Below are positions 1-6,900 of a DNA stretch of 7,768 nucleotides, in pieces. The notes under the pieces were generated by a model. It did not search any database. It was not told the DNA's origin and was given only the letters and a program-made list of their open reading frames with translations. The stretch comes from Candidatus Aminicenantota bacterium. Its GTDB lineage: Bacteria > Acidobacteriota > Aminicenantia > Aminicenantales > JAFGBC01. The stretch spans positions 1-7,768 of the forward strand of contig JAFGBC010000306.1 of the NCBI GenBank assembly GCA_016933355.1. Reading direction: 5' to 3'. The number at the start of each line of letters is the position of its first letter. The stretch's first letter is position 1. A program made the position numbers and the translations under genes.

Positions 1-80
1 CCGGCGGTTTCAGCCACGGCGGCCCCCGCGAAAAGCGCGATGACCGTCAGACAGACGCAGACCGGCGCGGTACGCGACAT
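1..80 (-). CDS. N-terminus of a secreted or periplasmic protein (partial, runs off left edge)
   Basis: Only the first 26 codons and two bases of a 27th are in the window, reading leftwards from an ATG at 80-78. They encode a textbook Sec signal peptide: a short n-region with one Arg (MSRTAPV), a hydrophobic core (roughly residues 7-20, CVCLTVIALFAGAA) and a likely signal peptidase I site after AVA at residues 21-23, followed by ETA. A strong Shine-Dalgarno (AGGAGG, six bases before the ATG) fixes the start. The mature protein lies outside the window, so no function can be given. Two Cys residues sit inside the hydrophobic core, but the context does not fit a lipobox, so a lipoprotein is unlikely. 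It is in the same direction as the large protease-barrel gene (stop at 445) but is separated from it by a 364-bp gap holding a repeat element, so co-transcription is doubtful. Confidence 0.8.
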   Translation of the reverse strand, partial: MSRTAPVCVCLTVIALFAGAAVAETA

Positions 81-85
81 GTTGG

Positions 86-92
86 TCCTCCT
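86..92 (-). promoter_or_regulatory. Ribosome binding site of the left-edge gene
   Basis: The minus strand reads AGGAGGA at 92-86, with six bases between AGGAGG and the ATG at 80. This near-perfect match to the anti-Shine-Dalgarno is the main support for calling the short truncated reading frame a real gene. No convincing -35/-10 pair was found upstream; the AT-rich stretch at about 110-137 is the only obvious place for a promoter. Confidence 0.75.
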
Positions 93-133
93 GCCTTCTC
101 ATCGGAATCAACACCCGTATATTACATTAAAAT

Positions 134-159
134 AATTCGGGGGACACACGACTTAATTC
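134..159 (+). repeat. Left arm of the inverted repeat pair
   Basis: The arm begins AATTCGGGGGACACAC and ends GACTTAATTC. It differs from the right arm at positions 6, 15, 17 and 21 of 26. Unlike the right arm, it has no nearby complementary partner, so it cannot fold into the short stem-loop seen on the right. It lies about 54 bp upstream of the start of the left-edge gene, in the place where that gene's promoter would be expected. Confidence 0.75.
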
Positions 160-252
160 AGGAAGGGAAGAAACAAAGATAGACTTCCCCCTGAAGACCC
201 CCGTAGCGGAGGGGGGCCCCGGCGGGCTTGCACGACGGGGGGAACCGCCGCC

Positions 253-280
253 CACATGGAACGCTTGCCCGTTCCATGTG
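253..280. repeat. Perfect 10-bp hairpin in the core of the element
   Basis: CACATGGAAC (253-262) and GTTCCATGTG (271-280) are exact reverse complements around an 8-base loop (GCTTGCCC). No T-run follows on either strand, so it does not look like a Rho-independent terminator. It could be a structural stem of a small RNA or of a folded single-stranded DNA transposition intermediate, or a binding site for a dimeric protein. Confidence 0.75.
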
Positions 281-295
281 TACAGACGAAGCGTC

Positions 296-331
296 GGGAC
301 GGGTTCCTGGGGGGCCGGGGGGCAAAGGGGG
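296..331 (+). other. G-quadruplex-forming motif (five G-runs)
   Basis: The plus strand has five runs of at least three G (296-298, 301-303, 309-314, 317-322, 327-331) separated by loops of 2, 5, 2 and 4 bases. This satisfies the usual G3+N1-7 quadruplex rule with one run to spare. It lies inside the inverted-repeat element and on the template strand for minus-strand transcription coming from the protease-barrel gene. Whether it folds in the cell is unknown. Confidence 0.6.
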
Positions 332-397
332 ATGTCTATCGGCATAAGCATTTATAAGTGAATTCCCGGGAAAAGGAGAAGAACCGAAAAGATGAGA

Positions 398-432
398 GAC
401 ACCCTAATGGGAGCGGAATTTAGTAGGGTGTC
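398..432 (-). terminator. Stem-loop just downstream of the protease-barrel gene, possible weak terminator
   Basis: GACACCCTA (398-406) and TAGGGTGTC (424-432) form a perfect 9-bp inverted repeat around a 17-base loop. It includes most of the right repeat arm and begins 13 bases past the stop codon. On the minus strand the stem is followed by TCTCATCTTTTC, which is T-rich but not a clean U-tract, and the loop is long. It is therefore a plausible but weak intrinsic terminator or 3'-end-stabilising structure. The stem is certain; the terminator role is inferred. Confidence 0.4.
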
Positions 433-441
433 CCCGGAATT
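416..441 (-). repeat. Right arm of the inverted repeat pair
   Basis: Read on the minus strand from 441, the arm begins AATTCCGGGGACACCC and ends TACTAAATTC. It faces inward towards the left arm and matches it at 22 of 26 positions. It begins 3 bp beyond the TAG (447-445) of the protease-barrel gene, so any readthrough transcript of that gene contains this arm first. Confidence 0.75.
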
Positions 442-444
442 TTT

Positions 445-3400
445 CTAGAAGCCGGGCTGGAAGCTGAACTCGAAGTGCCAATCCTTGTTGGGCCGGCTGA
501 ACGGCTTGACGTAGTTGACCCCGAGGATGATATAGCCGAAGACGTTGAAGCGCATCCCGACGCCCAAGCTGTGGACGGGCTTGCGCCCGCCGCCCGACAG
601 GAACGACGGCTTGTCGTTGTTCTGCCAGGCCCAGCCCACGTCGTAGAAGGCGACGAAGTCGACGGGGAGAAAGCCGTAATAGCCCTTGCCGAGCTTGAGC
701 AGGCCGAAGAGCGGGAAGCGGAGCTCGGCGTTGGCGATCAGGATCTTGGACCCCAACAGCCGGTTGAAGTCGAACGCGTCCGGGCCGTCGAACTCGGCAT
801 AGTCGTCGAAGGTGTTGTAATCATAGCCGCGGACGAGGCCGTCGTAGCCGATGTAGATCGGATAGAGCCTGTCGTCGTCGGCATTCTTCCCGTAGCGGCC
901 GTAGTGGAGCATGCGGAAGGCCAGCGTGAACGGCTTGACGGGCATGAAATAGCGGCGGTAATCGGCCATGAAGCTCGTGTAGCTCATGTTTCCGGCCATG
1001 GGCGAGGCTTCGACGATGTAGCTCTGGCCGATGATGGGCCCGGTCGCGCCGAAAATGGCGCTGTCGTAGACGAGGGCTCCCCGGGCGAAGCCGTACCAGA
1101 TGCTGGCGGGCGCCGGCAGGCTCGTCTTCTCGTTCATCAGGATGGTGGAATCGTAGAGCGAATAAGCGAAGGTCCGGACCTCGCTCTGAAAATCGATCAG
1201 GCGGGCCCCGGCGCCGAACTCCAGGCGCTGGACCTGGCTGAACGGATAGCTCAGGAAGCCGGACCCTTCGTAATAGACCTGGCGGAAGAGGTATTCCTGT
1301 TCGATCAGGGCCGGCTCGTTGAACAGGTAATCCTCGGCATAGCTGTAGTAGCCGTAGACATAAGGGATCCGCTGGAGGACGGCGCCCCAGTTGAGCCGCT
1401 TTTGGCTGTTCTGGTAGGCGACCAGGGCCGCGCTGTCCTGGAGGCGATTGTTGACCTGAGCCATGGTCGCGACGGTGTGCTCGCCGAGCATGTCGCTCCA
1501 GTACAGGGTGATCCCGCCGCCGCCGTAGGTCCCGAAGCGGTCGACGCCCAGCGCGACCTGGGGCGTCGTGACCAGGTCGAGCCCGAGCTTGGGCTTGTAG
1601 TCGGTGACCGGAAACTCCTGGCTCTCGGGCAGCCCGAAGATGGGGTTGCGGAGCAGGCCGAGCACCAGGCCGGGCTGGCGGTCCATGGGCGGGAGGGCGG
1701 CCGGCCGGTAGTCGCCGAACTGGGCCAGGGTCGGCGTGCCGGCCAGGGCCTCGGGCGCCTCGATGGAATAGACGCTGAAGCGGCCTTCGTCATAGGCGCT
1801 GTACATGATCCGCCCCGACTTTTGGGCGACCGAGAAGGCCGGGCTGATCGCCGTGATGCCGCTGACGCCGGTGTAGAGGTTGGTCACCTGGTAGATCTTC
1901 TCCGTGTCCAGGTCGATCCGGTAGATGTTGGAGATGCCGTTCGCGTCGGAGATGAAGTAGAGCGAGCGGGCGTCGGGCGACCACTGGGGGTTCGTCTTCT
2001 TGCCGCGGTCGAAGGTCGGAACGCGTCGGACCTCGCCCGTGGCCGTGTCGAGGACGGCCAGCTCGTAGCCGCCGACGCTCAGGATCGAGGGGTCGCTCGT
2101 GAAGCGGTCGGTCATGAAGGCGATCGCCCGCCCGTCCGGCGACCAAGCCGGGTGAAGGGCGGCGAACGCGTCGTCGGTCATCTTCCGCAGGTCGTCCGTC
2201 TCCATGTCGTAGATGAAGATGTTGGTGGCGCCCTCGGTCATGCCCGAGAAGGCGATGGCCTTCCCGTCCGGCGACCAGGTCGGGTAGAAGACTTCGCCGA
2301 TCTGGGGGAGCCGGATCTCGCGCGCGTTCTTCTTGGTCTGGACGTCGTAGATGTTGATGATCGGCTGGCCCTTGCTGACGGCCCCGAAGGCGTAGCGCCG
2401 GCCTTCCATGTCCCAAGCTCCGGCCGAATTGATGAAGAGCAGGCTTTCGAACCGGGCGTTGACGGCGGTGTTCGTGACCTTGGCTATGACCTTGCCCGTG
2501 TCCGGGTTGCCCAGGAAGAGGTCGATCGAGAACAGGTCCCGGGTCGAGAAATACATGAATTCCCGGCCGTCGGGGCTCAGAGTCGGAGAGATGTTGTAGA
2601 CGTTCGTCTCGGTTCCCTTGACGACGGGCTTGGCGACCTTGGCTTCGAGCTCGGTCATCGCGAGCAAGGGCTCGTAGGACTTGATCATCGCCTCTTTCCA
2701 GTCCGCGGACAGCTGCTTGAGCTTGATGCCCAGGATCTTCTCCATGACGGGCTCGATATCGCCCGTGCGGATCGCCGCGCTGAAGATCCGGGCGATCGTC
2801 TCGTCGCCCCAGCGGCCGCCGATATAGGACAGGAGGGCGTGGCCCCAGCGGTAGGGGAAATACTTGTAGCTGTTGGCCATCTTCTTGATATCGGGGATGT
2901 CCTTGCGCCGGGCCGCGTCCCTCATCCACATCGCCGTGTTGGGATCGATCGGGCCGATCGTCATGTATTCGGCCATGCCCTCCACCAGCCAGAGGGGAAG
3001 CCGGGCGAGGGCCATCCCTTGGGCGGCGCCCTGGCCGGCTCCGATCTGCGGGCCGCGGGCGATGTCGTACTGGAAGGCGTGGATGAGCTCGTGGCCGATG
3101 ACGTGGTCGGACTCGGCCGGCGAGGCGCCGAACGGGAGAACGATTCGGCGTTTTAAGGACTCGGTGACGCCGCCCGTTCCCTCGCCGATGACGCCGGAGA
3201 GGACCGTCGTCTGCTGGAATTCGTTCGAGCTGGCGTAGAGGATCAGGGGCTGGCGGCCCTTGAGTTCGTGGTTGAAGAACCGGGAATAGCGGGCGTACCA
3301 GCGCTCGGCCATGCGGGCGGCCCGGTCGGCCGCCGCCCGGTCCATGTAGAAATAGACGTCGAAGTGGTCGGTCTTGAGGATCTTGAAGTCGAACGTCTTG

Positions 3401-3516
3401 TACTGGACCTTGTTGCGTCCGAAGTACTGGGCGCCGGCCGTGGACGGGAGGAGAGCCGCCGCGACCAGGGCCGCGGCGGCCAGAGCCGTGTATCTCGAAA
3501 GGGGGGCGTGTTTCAT
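445..3516 (-). CDS. Secreted peptidase-MA-like metalloprotease / TolB-like propeller / Omp85-type outer-membrane barrel fusion
   Basis: A 1023-residue protein with three modules. Residues 1-29 are a Sec signal peptide (Ala-rich core, AGA before Gln30). Residues about 35-290 resemble the peptidase MA-like gluzincin fold: HELIH at 142-146 supplies two zinc ligands and the catalytic Glu143, and E179 in WLVEGMAEY is the likely third ligand. Residues about 305-585 hold TolB/PD40 propeller repeats: clear xSPDG-type cores near 310, 411, 455 and 509, with degenerate copies near 360 and 558, suggesting six blades. Residues about 640-1023 are aromatic-rich, alternating barrel strands with VRGY at 895-898, matching the VRGF/Y motif of the Omp85/D15 superfamily, and a C-terminal Phe as expected of a BAM-assembled porin-like protein. 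No POTRA repeats are seen. The start is supported by AGGAGGT nine bases upstream and a good promoter. The protease and propeller are probably periplasmic, tethered to the barrel; surface exposure is the alternative. Substrate unknown. The domain calls are strong, the biological role is not known to me. Confidence 0.9.
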   Translation of the reverse strand: MKHAPLSRYTALAAAALVAAALLPSTAGAQYFGRNKVQYKTFDFKILKTDHFDVYFYMDRAAADRAARMAERWYARYSRFFNHELKGRQPLILYASSNEFQQTTVLSGVIGEGTGGVTESLKRRIVLPFGASPAESDHVIGHELIHAFQYDIARGPQIGAGQGAAQGMALARLPLWLVEGMAEYMTIGPIDPNTAMWMRDAARRKDIPDIKKMANSYKYFPYRWGHALLSYIGGRWGDETIARIFSAAIRTGDIEPVMEKILGIKLKQLSADWKEAMIKSYEPLLAMTELEAKVAKPVVKGTETNVYNISPTLSPDGREFMYFSTRDLFSIDLFLGNPDTGKVIAKVTNTAVNARFESLLFINSAGAWDMEGRRYAFGAVSKGQPIINIYDVQTKKNAREIRLPQIGEVFYPTWSPDGKAIAFSGMTEGATNIFIYDMETDDLRKMTDDAFAALHPAWSPDGRAIAFMTDRFTSDPSILSVGGYELAVLDTATGEVRRVPTFDRGKKTNPQWSPDARSLYFISDANGISNIYRIDLDTEKIYQVTNLYTGVSGITAISPAFSVAQKSGRIMYSAYDEGRFSVYSIEAPEALAGTPTLAQFGDYRPAALPPMDRQPGLVLGLLRNPIFGLPESQEFPVTDYKPKLGLDLVTTPQVALGVDRFGTYGGGGITLYWSDMLGEHTVATMAQVNNRLQDSAALVAYQNSQKRLNWGAVLQRIPYVYGYYSYAEDYLFNEPALIEQEYLFRQVYYEGSGFLSYPFSQVQRLEFGAGARLIDFQSEVRTFAYSLYDSTILMNEKTSLPAPASIWYGFARGALVYDSAIFGATGPIIGQSYIVEASPMAGNMSYTSFMADYRRYFMPVKPFTLAFRMLHYGRYGKNADDDRLYPIYIGYDGLVRGYDYNTFDDYAEFDGPDAFDFNRLLGSKILIANAELRFPLFGLLKLGKGYYGFLPVDFVAFYDVGWAWQNNDKPSFLSGGGRKPVHSLGVGMRFNVFGYIILGVNYVKPFSRPNKDWHFEFSFQPGF

Positions 3517-3525
3517 GATCGTCGG

Positions 3526-3532
3526 ACCTCCT
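3526..3532 (-). promoter_or_regulatory. Ribosome binding site of the protease-barrel gene
   Basis: The minus strand reads AGGAGGT at 3532-3526, nine bases before the ATG at 3516. This supports that ATG rather than any internal start, and agrees with the signal peptide beginning there. Confidence 0.8.
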
Positions 3533-3542
3533 AACCAGAGTT

Positions 3543-3571
3543 AGAATAATATATACTACTAAAACTGTCAA
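3543..3571 (-). promoter_or_regulatory. Sigma70-type promoter of the protease-barrel gene
   Basis: On the minus strand a perfect TTGACA -35 (3571-3566) is followed after exactly 17 bases by TATTCT (3548-3543, four of six consensus bases) as the -10. The spacer is AT-rich. Transcription would begin near 3536, giving a leader of only about 20 bases that just includes the Shine-Dalgarno. An AATTC/GAATT inverted repeat (3570-3574, 3580-3584) overlaps the upstream edge of the -35 and could be an operator, though this is speculative. Confidence 0.6.
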
Positions 3572-3599
3572 TTCTATAGGAATTAATGCTCATATTCTC

Positions 3600-3629
3600 A
3601 GGAACGCCGCAATAGGCCCGCGCGTTCCT
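3600..3629. repeat. 8-bp inverted repeat with an alternative overlapping stem
   Basis: AGGAACGC (3600-3607) and GCGTTCCT (3622-3629) are exact reverse complements around a 14-base loop. AATAGG (3611-3616) can instead pair with CCTATT (3627-3632), which would compete with the first stem. The site lies about 30 bp upstream of the -35 of the minus-strand promoter and just before the candidate TATACT at 3641, a suitable place for a regulator of both divergent genes. Operator function is inferred. Confidence 0.5.
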
Positions 3630-3762
3630 ATTCCTCAATTTATACTCCGCCCATAACGATGTCAACGCGGCGGGGAGCGGCCGGAGGGCCGCATCTCTCG
3701 GATGAACTCCGGGCATATCTCTCCCTTCCATGATACTTATGTCCTTGCAAGATAAGTGCCAA

Positions 3763-3803
3763 CTCCGGCCGTCCTTCCGGCGAGGGGCGGACGGTTCCCG
3801 GAG
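3763..3803 (+). repeat. 12-bp GC-rich bulged stem-loop upstream of the Asp-box propeller gene
   Basis: CTCCGG and CCGTCC (3763-3774) pair with GGACGG (3789-3794) and CCGGAG (3798-3803), giving two stacked 6-bp helices with a 3-base bulge (TTC, 3795-3797) and a 14-base loop. No T-run follows on the plus strand, so it is not an evident terminator. If transcription starts upstream it would be a stable element of the 5' leader, about 110 bases before the start codon. Confidence 0.55.
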
Positions 3804-3828
3804 CGCGATCTGCGGGCTCAAAACACAC

Positions 3829-3838
3829 GGTCCGGACC
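3829..3838. repeat. Perfect 10-bp palindrome GGTCCGGACC
   Basis: A fully self-complementary 10-mer located about 80 bp before the GTG start of the plus-strand gene. Palindromes of this length can arise by chance in GC-rich DNA, but the position near the start would suit an operator half-site pair. No consensus for a known regulator was recognised. Confidence 0.35.
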
Positions 3839-3905
3839 AAATTCATGGAAGAGAATCAGGCGGGAGTCGTCTAAAACATGTAAAGAATGCATCCTTCCCG
3901 CCGAC

Positions 3906-3913
3906 AAGGAGGT
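3906..3913 (+). promoter_or_regulatory. Ribosome binding site that favours a GTG start
   Basis: AAGGAGGT at 3906-3913 lies just before an in-frame GTG at 3917, with four bases between AGGAGG and the start. The upstream in-frame ATG at 3887 has no Shine-Dalgarno and would place the purine-rich box inside the coding region. Starting at GTG also gives a compact signal peptide. The spacing is short, so the assignment is likely but not certain. Confidence 0.65.
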
Positions 3914-3916
3914 TCC

Positions 3917-6900
3917 GTGACCGCATCCCGTCCGTCTCTTCGTTTGTGTCTCGCTCTTTGGACACTTGTCCTGGCCGTGACATTCCCGGCTGCGGCCGAA
4001 AAGGCCGCCGCCCCGGCGTCTCCGGCCTCCCTCGACCCCGCCGTCTTCGCCGGCCTCCGGGCCCGTTCGATCGGCCCCTCCAACATGAGCGGCCGGATCG
4101 GCGCCGTCGACGGCGTCGCCTCCGACCCCCGGATCATCTGGGTCGGCGCGGCCGCGGGCGGCCTCTGGAAGTCCGTGAACGGCGGCACGACCTGGACCCC
4201 GGTCTTCGACGACCAGCCGGTCGCCTCGATCGGCGCGATCGCGATCAACCGGAAGACCCCGGACGAGGTCTGGATCGGGACGGGCGAGGCCGCGCCCCGC
4301 AACAGCGTGAGCGTCGGCCGCGGCGTCTACCTGACCCGCGACGGCGGCCGGACCTGGGCCTGCCTCGGCCTCGAGAAGACCGAGAAGATCTCCAAGATTC
4401 TCCTCCACCCGGACAACCCCGCCGTCGCCTATATCGGAGCCTGCGGCGCCACCTGGGGGGACAGCCCCGAGCGCGGCGTTTTCCGGACGCAGGACGGCGG
4501 CCGGACCTGGAAGAAGATCCTTTACGTCGACGAACGCACCGGCGTCGCCGACCTGGCCATGGATCCCTCCAACCCCAACCGGATCCTGGCCGCGATGTGG
4601 GAGCACCGCCGCTGGCCCTGGTTCTTCAAGTCGGGCGGCCCCGGAAGCGGTCTGTATCTCACGGCCGACGGCGGCGAAACCTGGAAAAAGCTGGGGGCGG
4701 CCGACGGCCTCCCCAAAGGCGAGCTGGGCCGGATCGGCGTCGCCTTCGCGCCGAGCGACTCCATGGTCGCCTACGCGCTGGTCGAGGCCGAGAAGAACGC
4801 CCTCTACCGCTCCGCGGACGGCGGTCTGAGCTGGCAGGCCGTCAACAACAACCCGGACATCAACAATCGCCCGTTCTACTACTGCCGGCTCTGGGTCAAC
4901 CCGATGAACGAGAACACGATCTACCTCCTGGCGACCCAGCTCAGGATCAGCGAGGACGGCGGCAAGACCATGCGCAACCTCGCCTCCTTCAACCAGTCGC
5001 ACTCCGATTATCACGCCATGTGGATCCATCCCGACGGGAACTTGATGGTCGTCGGGAACGACGGCGGCGTCGTCATCAGCCGCGACCGCGGACGCAGCTG
5101 GGCGTTCATGGAGGGCCTGGCCCTCGGGCAGTTCTACCACGTCAGCGTCGACGGGCGGAAGCCCTACGGCGTTTACGGCGGCCTCCAGGACAACGGTTCC
5201 TGGGTGGGCCTCGGCTATTCGGTCAAGGAGCGCGTCCTTTACGACTACAACTGGACCACGGTCGGGGGCGGCGACGGCTTCGACGTCGAGCCCGACCCCG
5301 AGCGCCCCGGCGCGGGCTACGCCATGTCCCAGGGCGGGAGCCTCTATTACTTCGACACGACGACCGGAACCAGCCGAACCTGCGTCCCGACCGAGAGCGA
5401 CGTCAAGCACCGCTTCAACTGGAACGCGGGGTTCGCCGTCGATCCCTTCCAGCCGTCCGTCGTCTACTACGGCAGCCAATTCCTCCACCGCAGCCCGGAC
5501 AAGGGCCGGACCTGGGAGATCATCAGCCCGGACTTGACCACGAACGACCCCTCCAAGCAGAAGCAGTCCGAAAGCGGCGGCTTGACGCTCGACATTTCGA
5601 GCGCCGAGAACCACTGCACGATCCTGACCGTCTCGCCCAGCCCGCTCGGCGAAGGCGTCATCTGGGTCGGGACCGACGACGGCAACATCCAGCTGACCCG
5701 GGACGGCGGCAAGACCTGGGAGCTCGTGAGCGGTCCGCTCGACCGCGGCCGGAAGGCGCCCGTCCCCGAGGGGACCTGGGTCCCCCACGTCGAGGCCTCC
5801 CGGCACGACGCCGCGACGGCGTATGTCGTGTTCGACGACCATCGCCGCTCGAACTGGACGCCCTTCGTTTTCGTCACCCGCGATTTCGGGAAGACCTGGA
5901 AGAGCCTGGTCACGCCCGAGATCGACGGCTACTGCCACGTCATCAAGGAAGACAGCGTCAAGCCCGACCTTCTCTTTTTGGGGACCGAGTTCGGCCTGTT
6001 CCTAAGCCTGAACGGCGGCGCGAAATGGCTGAAGTGGACCCACGGCCTGCCGACCGTGCCCGTCTACGACATCGCCCTCCAGGCGGAGGAGAGCGATGTC
6101 GTCATCGCCACCCACGGCCGGGCCATCTACGTCATCGACGACATCGGCCCTCTCCGCGAGTTCACGGCCGAGGTCGCTTCCAAGAAGCTCCATCTCTTCA
6201 AGCCGCAGGACGCCGTCATGTGGCAGTCGGGGCGGATGAGCGCCTACCAGAGCCCGGGCGACGCGATCTTCGTCGGCGAGAACAAGAACACCCAGGCCTG
6301 CATCACCTATTTCCTGACGCCGGTCGAGCGTAAGGACGAGACGCCCGCGGAAGACGCTCCGGCCGCGGTGCCGGGCGGGGCGCCGACGTTCGGCCAAGGC
6401 ATGCCCGCGGGCATGGCCGGCCGCTTCGGCGGTTTCAGCGGGCCGCGCTCCCGCGTCCAGATCAGCATCCTCGACGCGTCGGGCAAGTCCGTCGCCCAAG
6501 TCAGCGGACCCGAGAATAAAGGGATCAACCGCGCCTACTGGAACTTCATGGAGCAGGAGCCGGGACGGGAAGGCGAGGCTCAGGCCGCGGCCGGAGCCGC
6601 CTTCTTCCGGTTTCGGGGCGGCGTCACGGCCCTGCCCGGCGAGTACACGGTGAAAATCAAGTACGAGGGCGAGGAGGCGACAGGGACTCTCAGGATCGCG
6701 CCCGACCCCCGCTTCCAGGCGGATCCGGCCGTCCTCAAGGCCAACCACGACCTGGCCGTCGAAGGCCGCAAGCTTTCCTCCGCACTCATGGACGCCCAGC
6801 GCCGGATCCAGGCCGCCCAAAAAGCCATCGCCACCGCTCGCGAATACGGCCGGGCCAACCGCGGCCCCAAGATGATGGACGTCATGAAAGCGGCCGACGC

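Larger units (their letters stand above)
134..441. mobile_element. 308-bp structured repeat element with inverted 26-nt ends (REP-pair or MITE-like)
   Basis: The element is bounded by two inward-facing copies of a 26-nt sequence that agree at 22 of 26 positions (134-159 on the plus strand, 441-416 on the minus strand). Between them lie a perfect 10-bp hairpin (253-280), a five-run G-quadruplex motif (296-331) and a GC-rich core with no credible gene. The right end starts 3 bp after the stop codon of the protease-barrel gene. No target-site duplication is visible at the two outer borders. The GGGGACAC...ACTxAATTC pattern resembles, from memory, REP-type repeats linked to IS200-like (RAYT) transposases, and such elements lack their own transposase. 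Alternatives are an old deletion derivative of an insertion sequence, or two independently placed REP units. The exact borders and mobility are inferred; the inverted arms are directly seen. Confidence 0.6.
3517..3916. other. Structured divergent intergenic region
   Basis: This 400-bp stretch separates the two divergent large genes and holds no credible gene. It contains the minus-strand promoter at 3543-3571 and a series of inverted repeats: 3600-3629, 3677-3692 (GCGGCC/GGCCGC with a GGAG loop), 3763-3803 and 3829-3838. ACTTAT/ATAAGT at 3735-3740 and 3752-3757 also flank a CTTGCAAG palindrome (3744-3751). For the plus-strand gene no full promoter is convincing. TATACT at 3641-3646 is a good isolated -10 without a matching -35; if used, the leader would be about 265 bases long and would carry the stem-loop at 3763-3803. 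Confidence 0.5.

Noticed and set aside
93..160. Promoter for the left-edge gene
   Set aside because: AT-rich hexamers such as TAATAT are present, but no -35 at suitable spacing matches more than about half of the consensus.
198..242. Second G-rich stretch as a possible quadruplex
   Set aside because: The loop between the G-runs at 224-226 and 237-242 is 10 bases and there are too few properly spaced runs for the standard rule.
127..351. Minus-strand 74-codon frame within the repeat element
   Set aside because: Pro-rich, no Shine-Dalgarno before its ATG, and its end is just the left repeat arm read in frame; no sign of selection as protein.
392..448. Plus-strand 18-codon frame preceded by AAGGAG
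   Set aside because: The spacing to the purine-rich box is about 13 bases, and the peptide is simply the hairpin and right arm translated; too little to call a gene.
475..3156. Long plus-strand open frame of 893 codons opposite the protease-barrel gene
   Set aside because: It is a compositional shadow: high GC at third positions suppresses stops on the opposite strand. The translation is rich in Asp, Val, Arg and Gly with no domain, and the other strand holds a clear multidomain protein.
3818..5938. Long minus-strand open frame of 706 codons opposite the propeller gene
   Set aside because: Same shadow effect; no recognisable motif, no ribosome site, and it overlaps strong Asp-box coding sequence.
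3730..6333. Plus-strand 867-codon frame overlapping the propeller gene
   Set aside because: Arg/Pro-rich translation typical of an out-of-frame reading of GC-rich coding DNA; the overlapping frame carries the Asp-box repeats.
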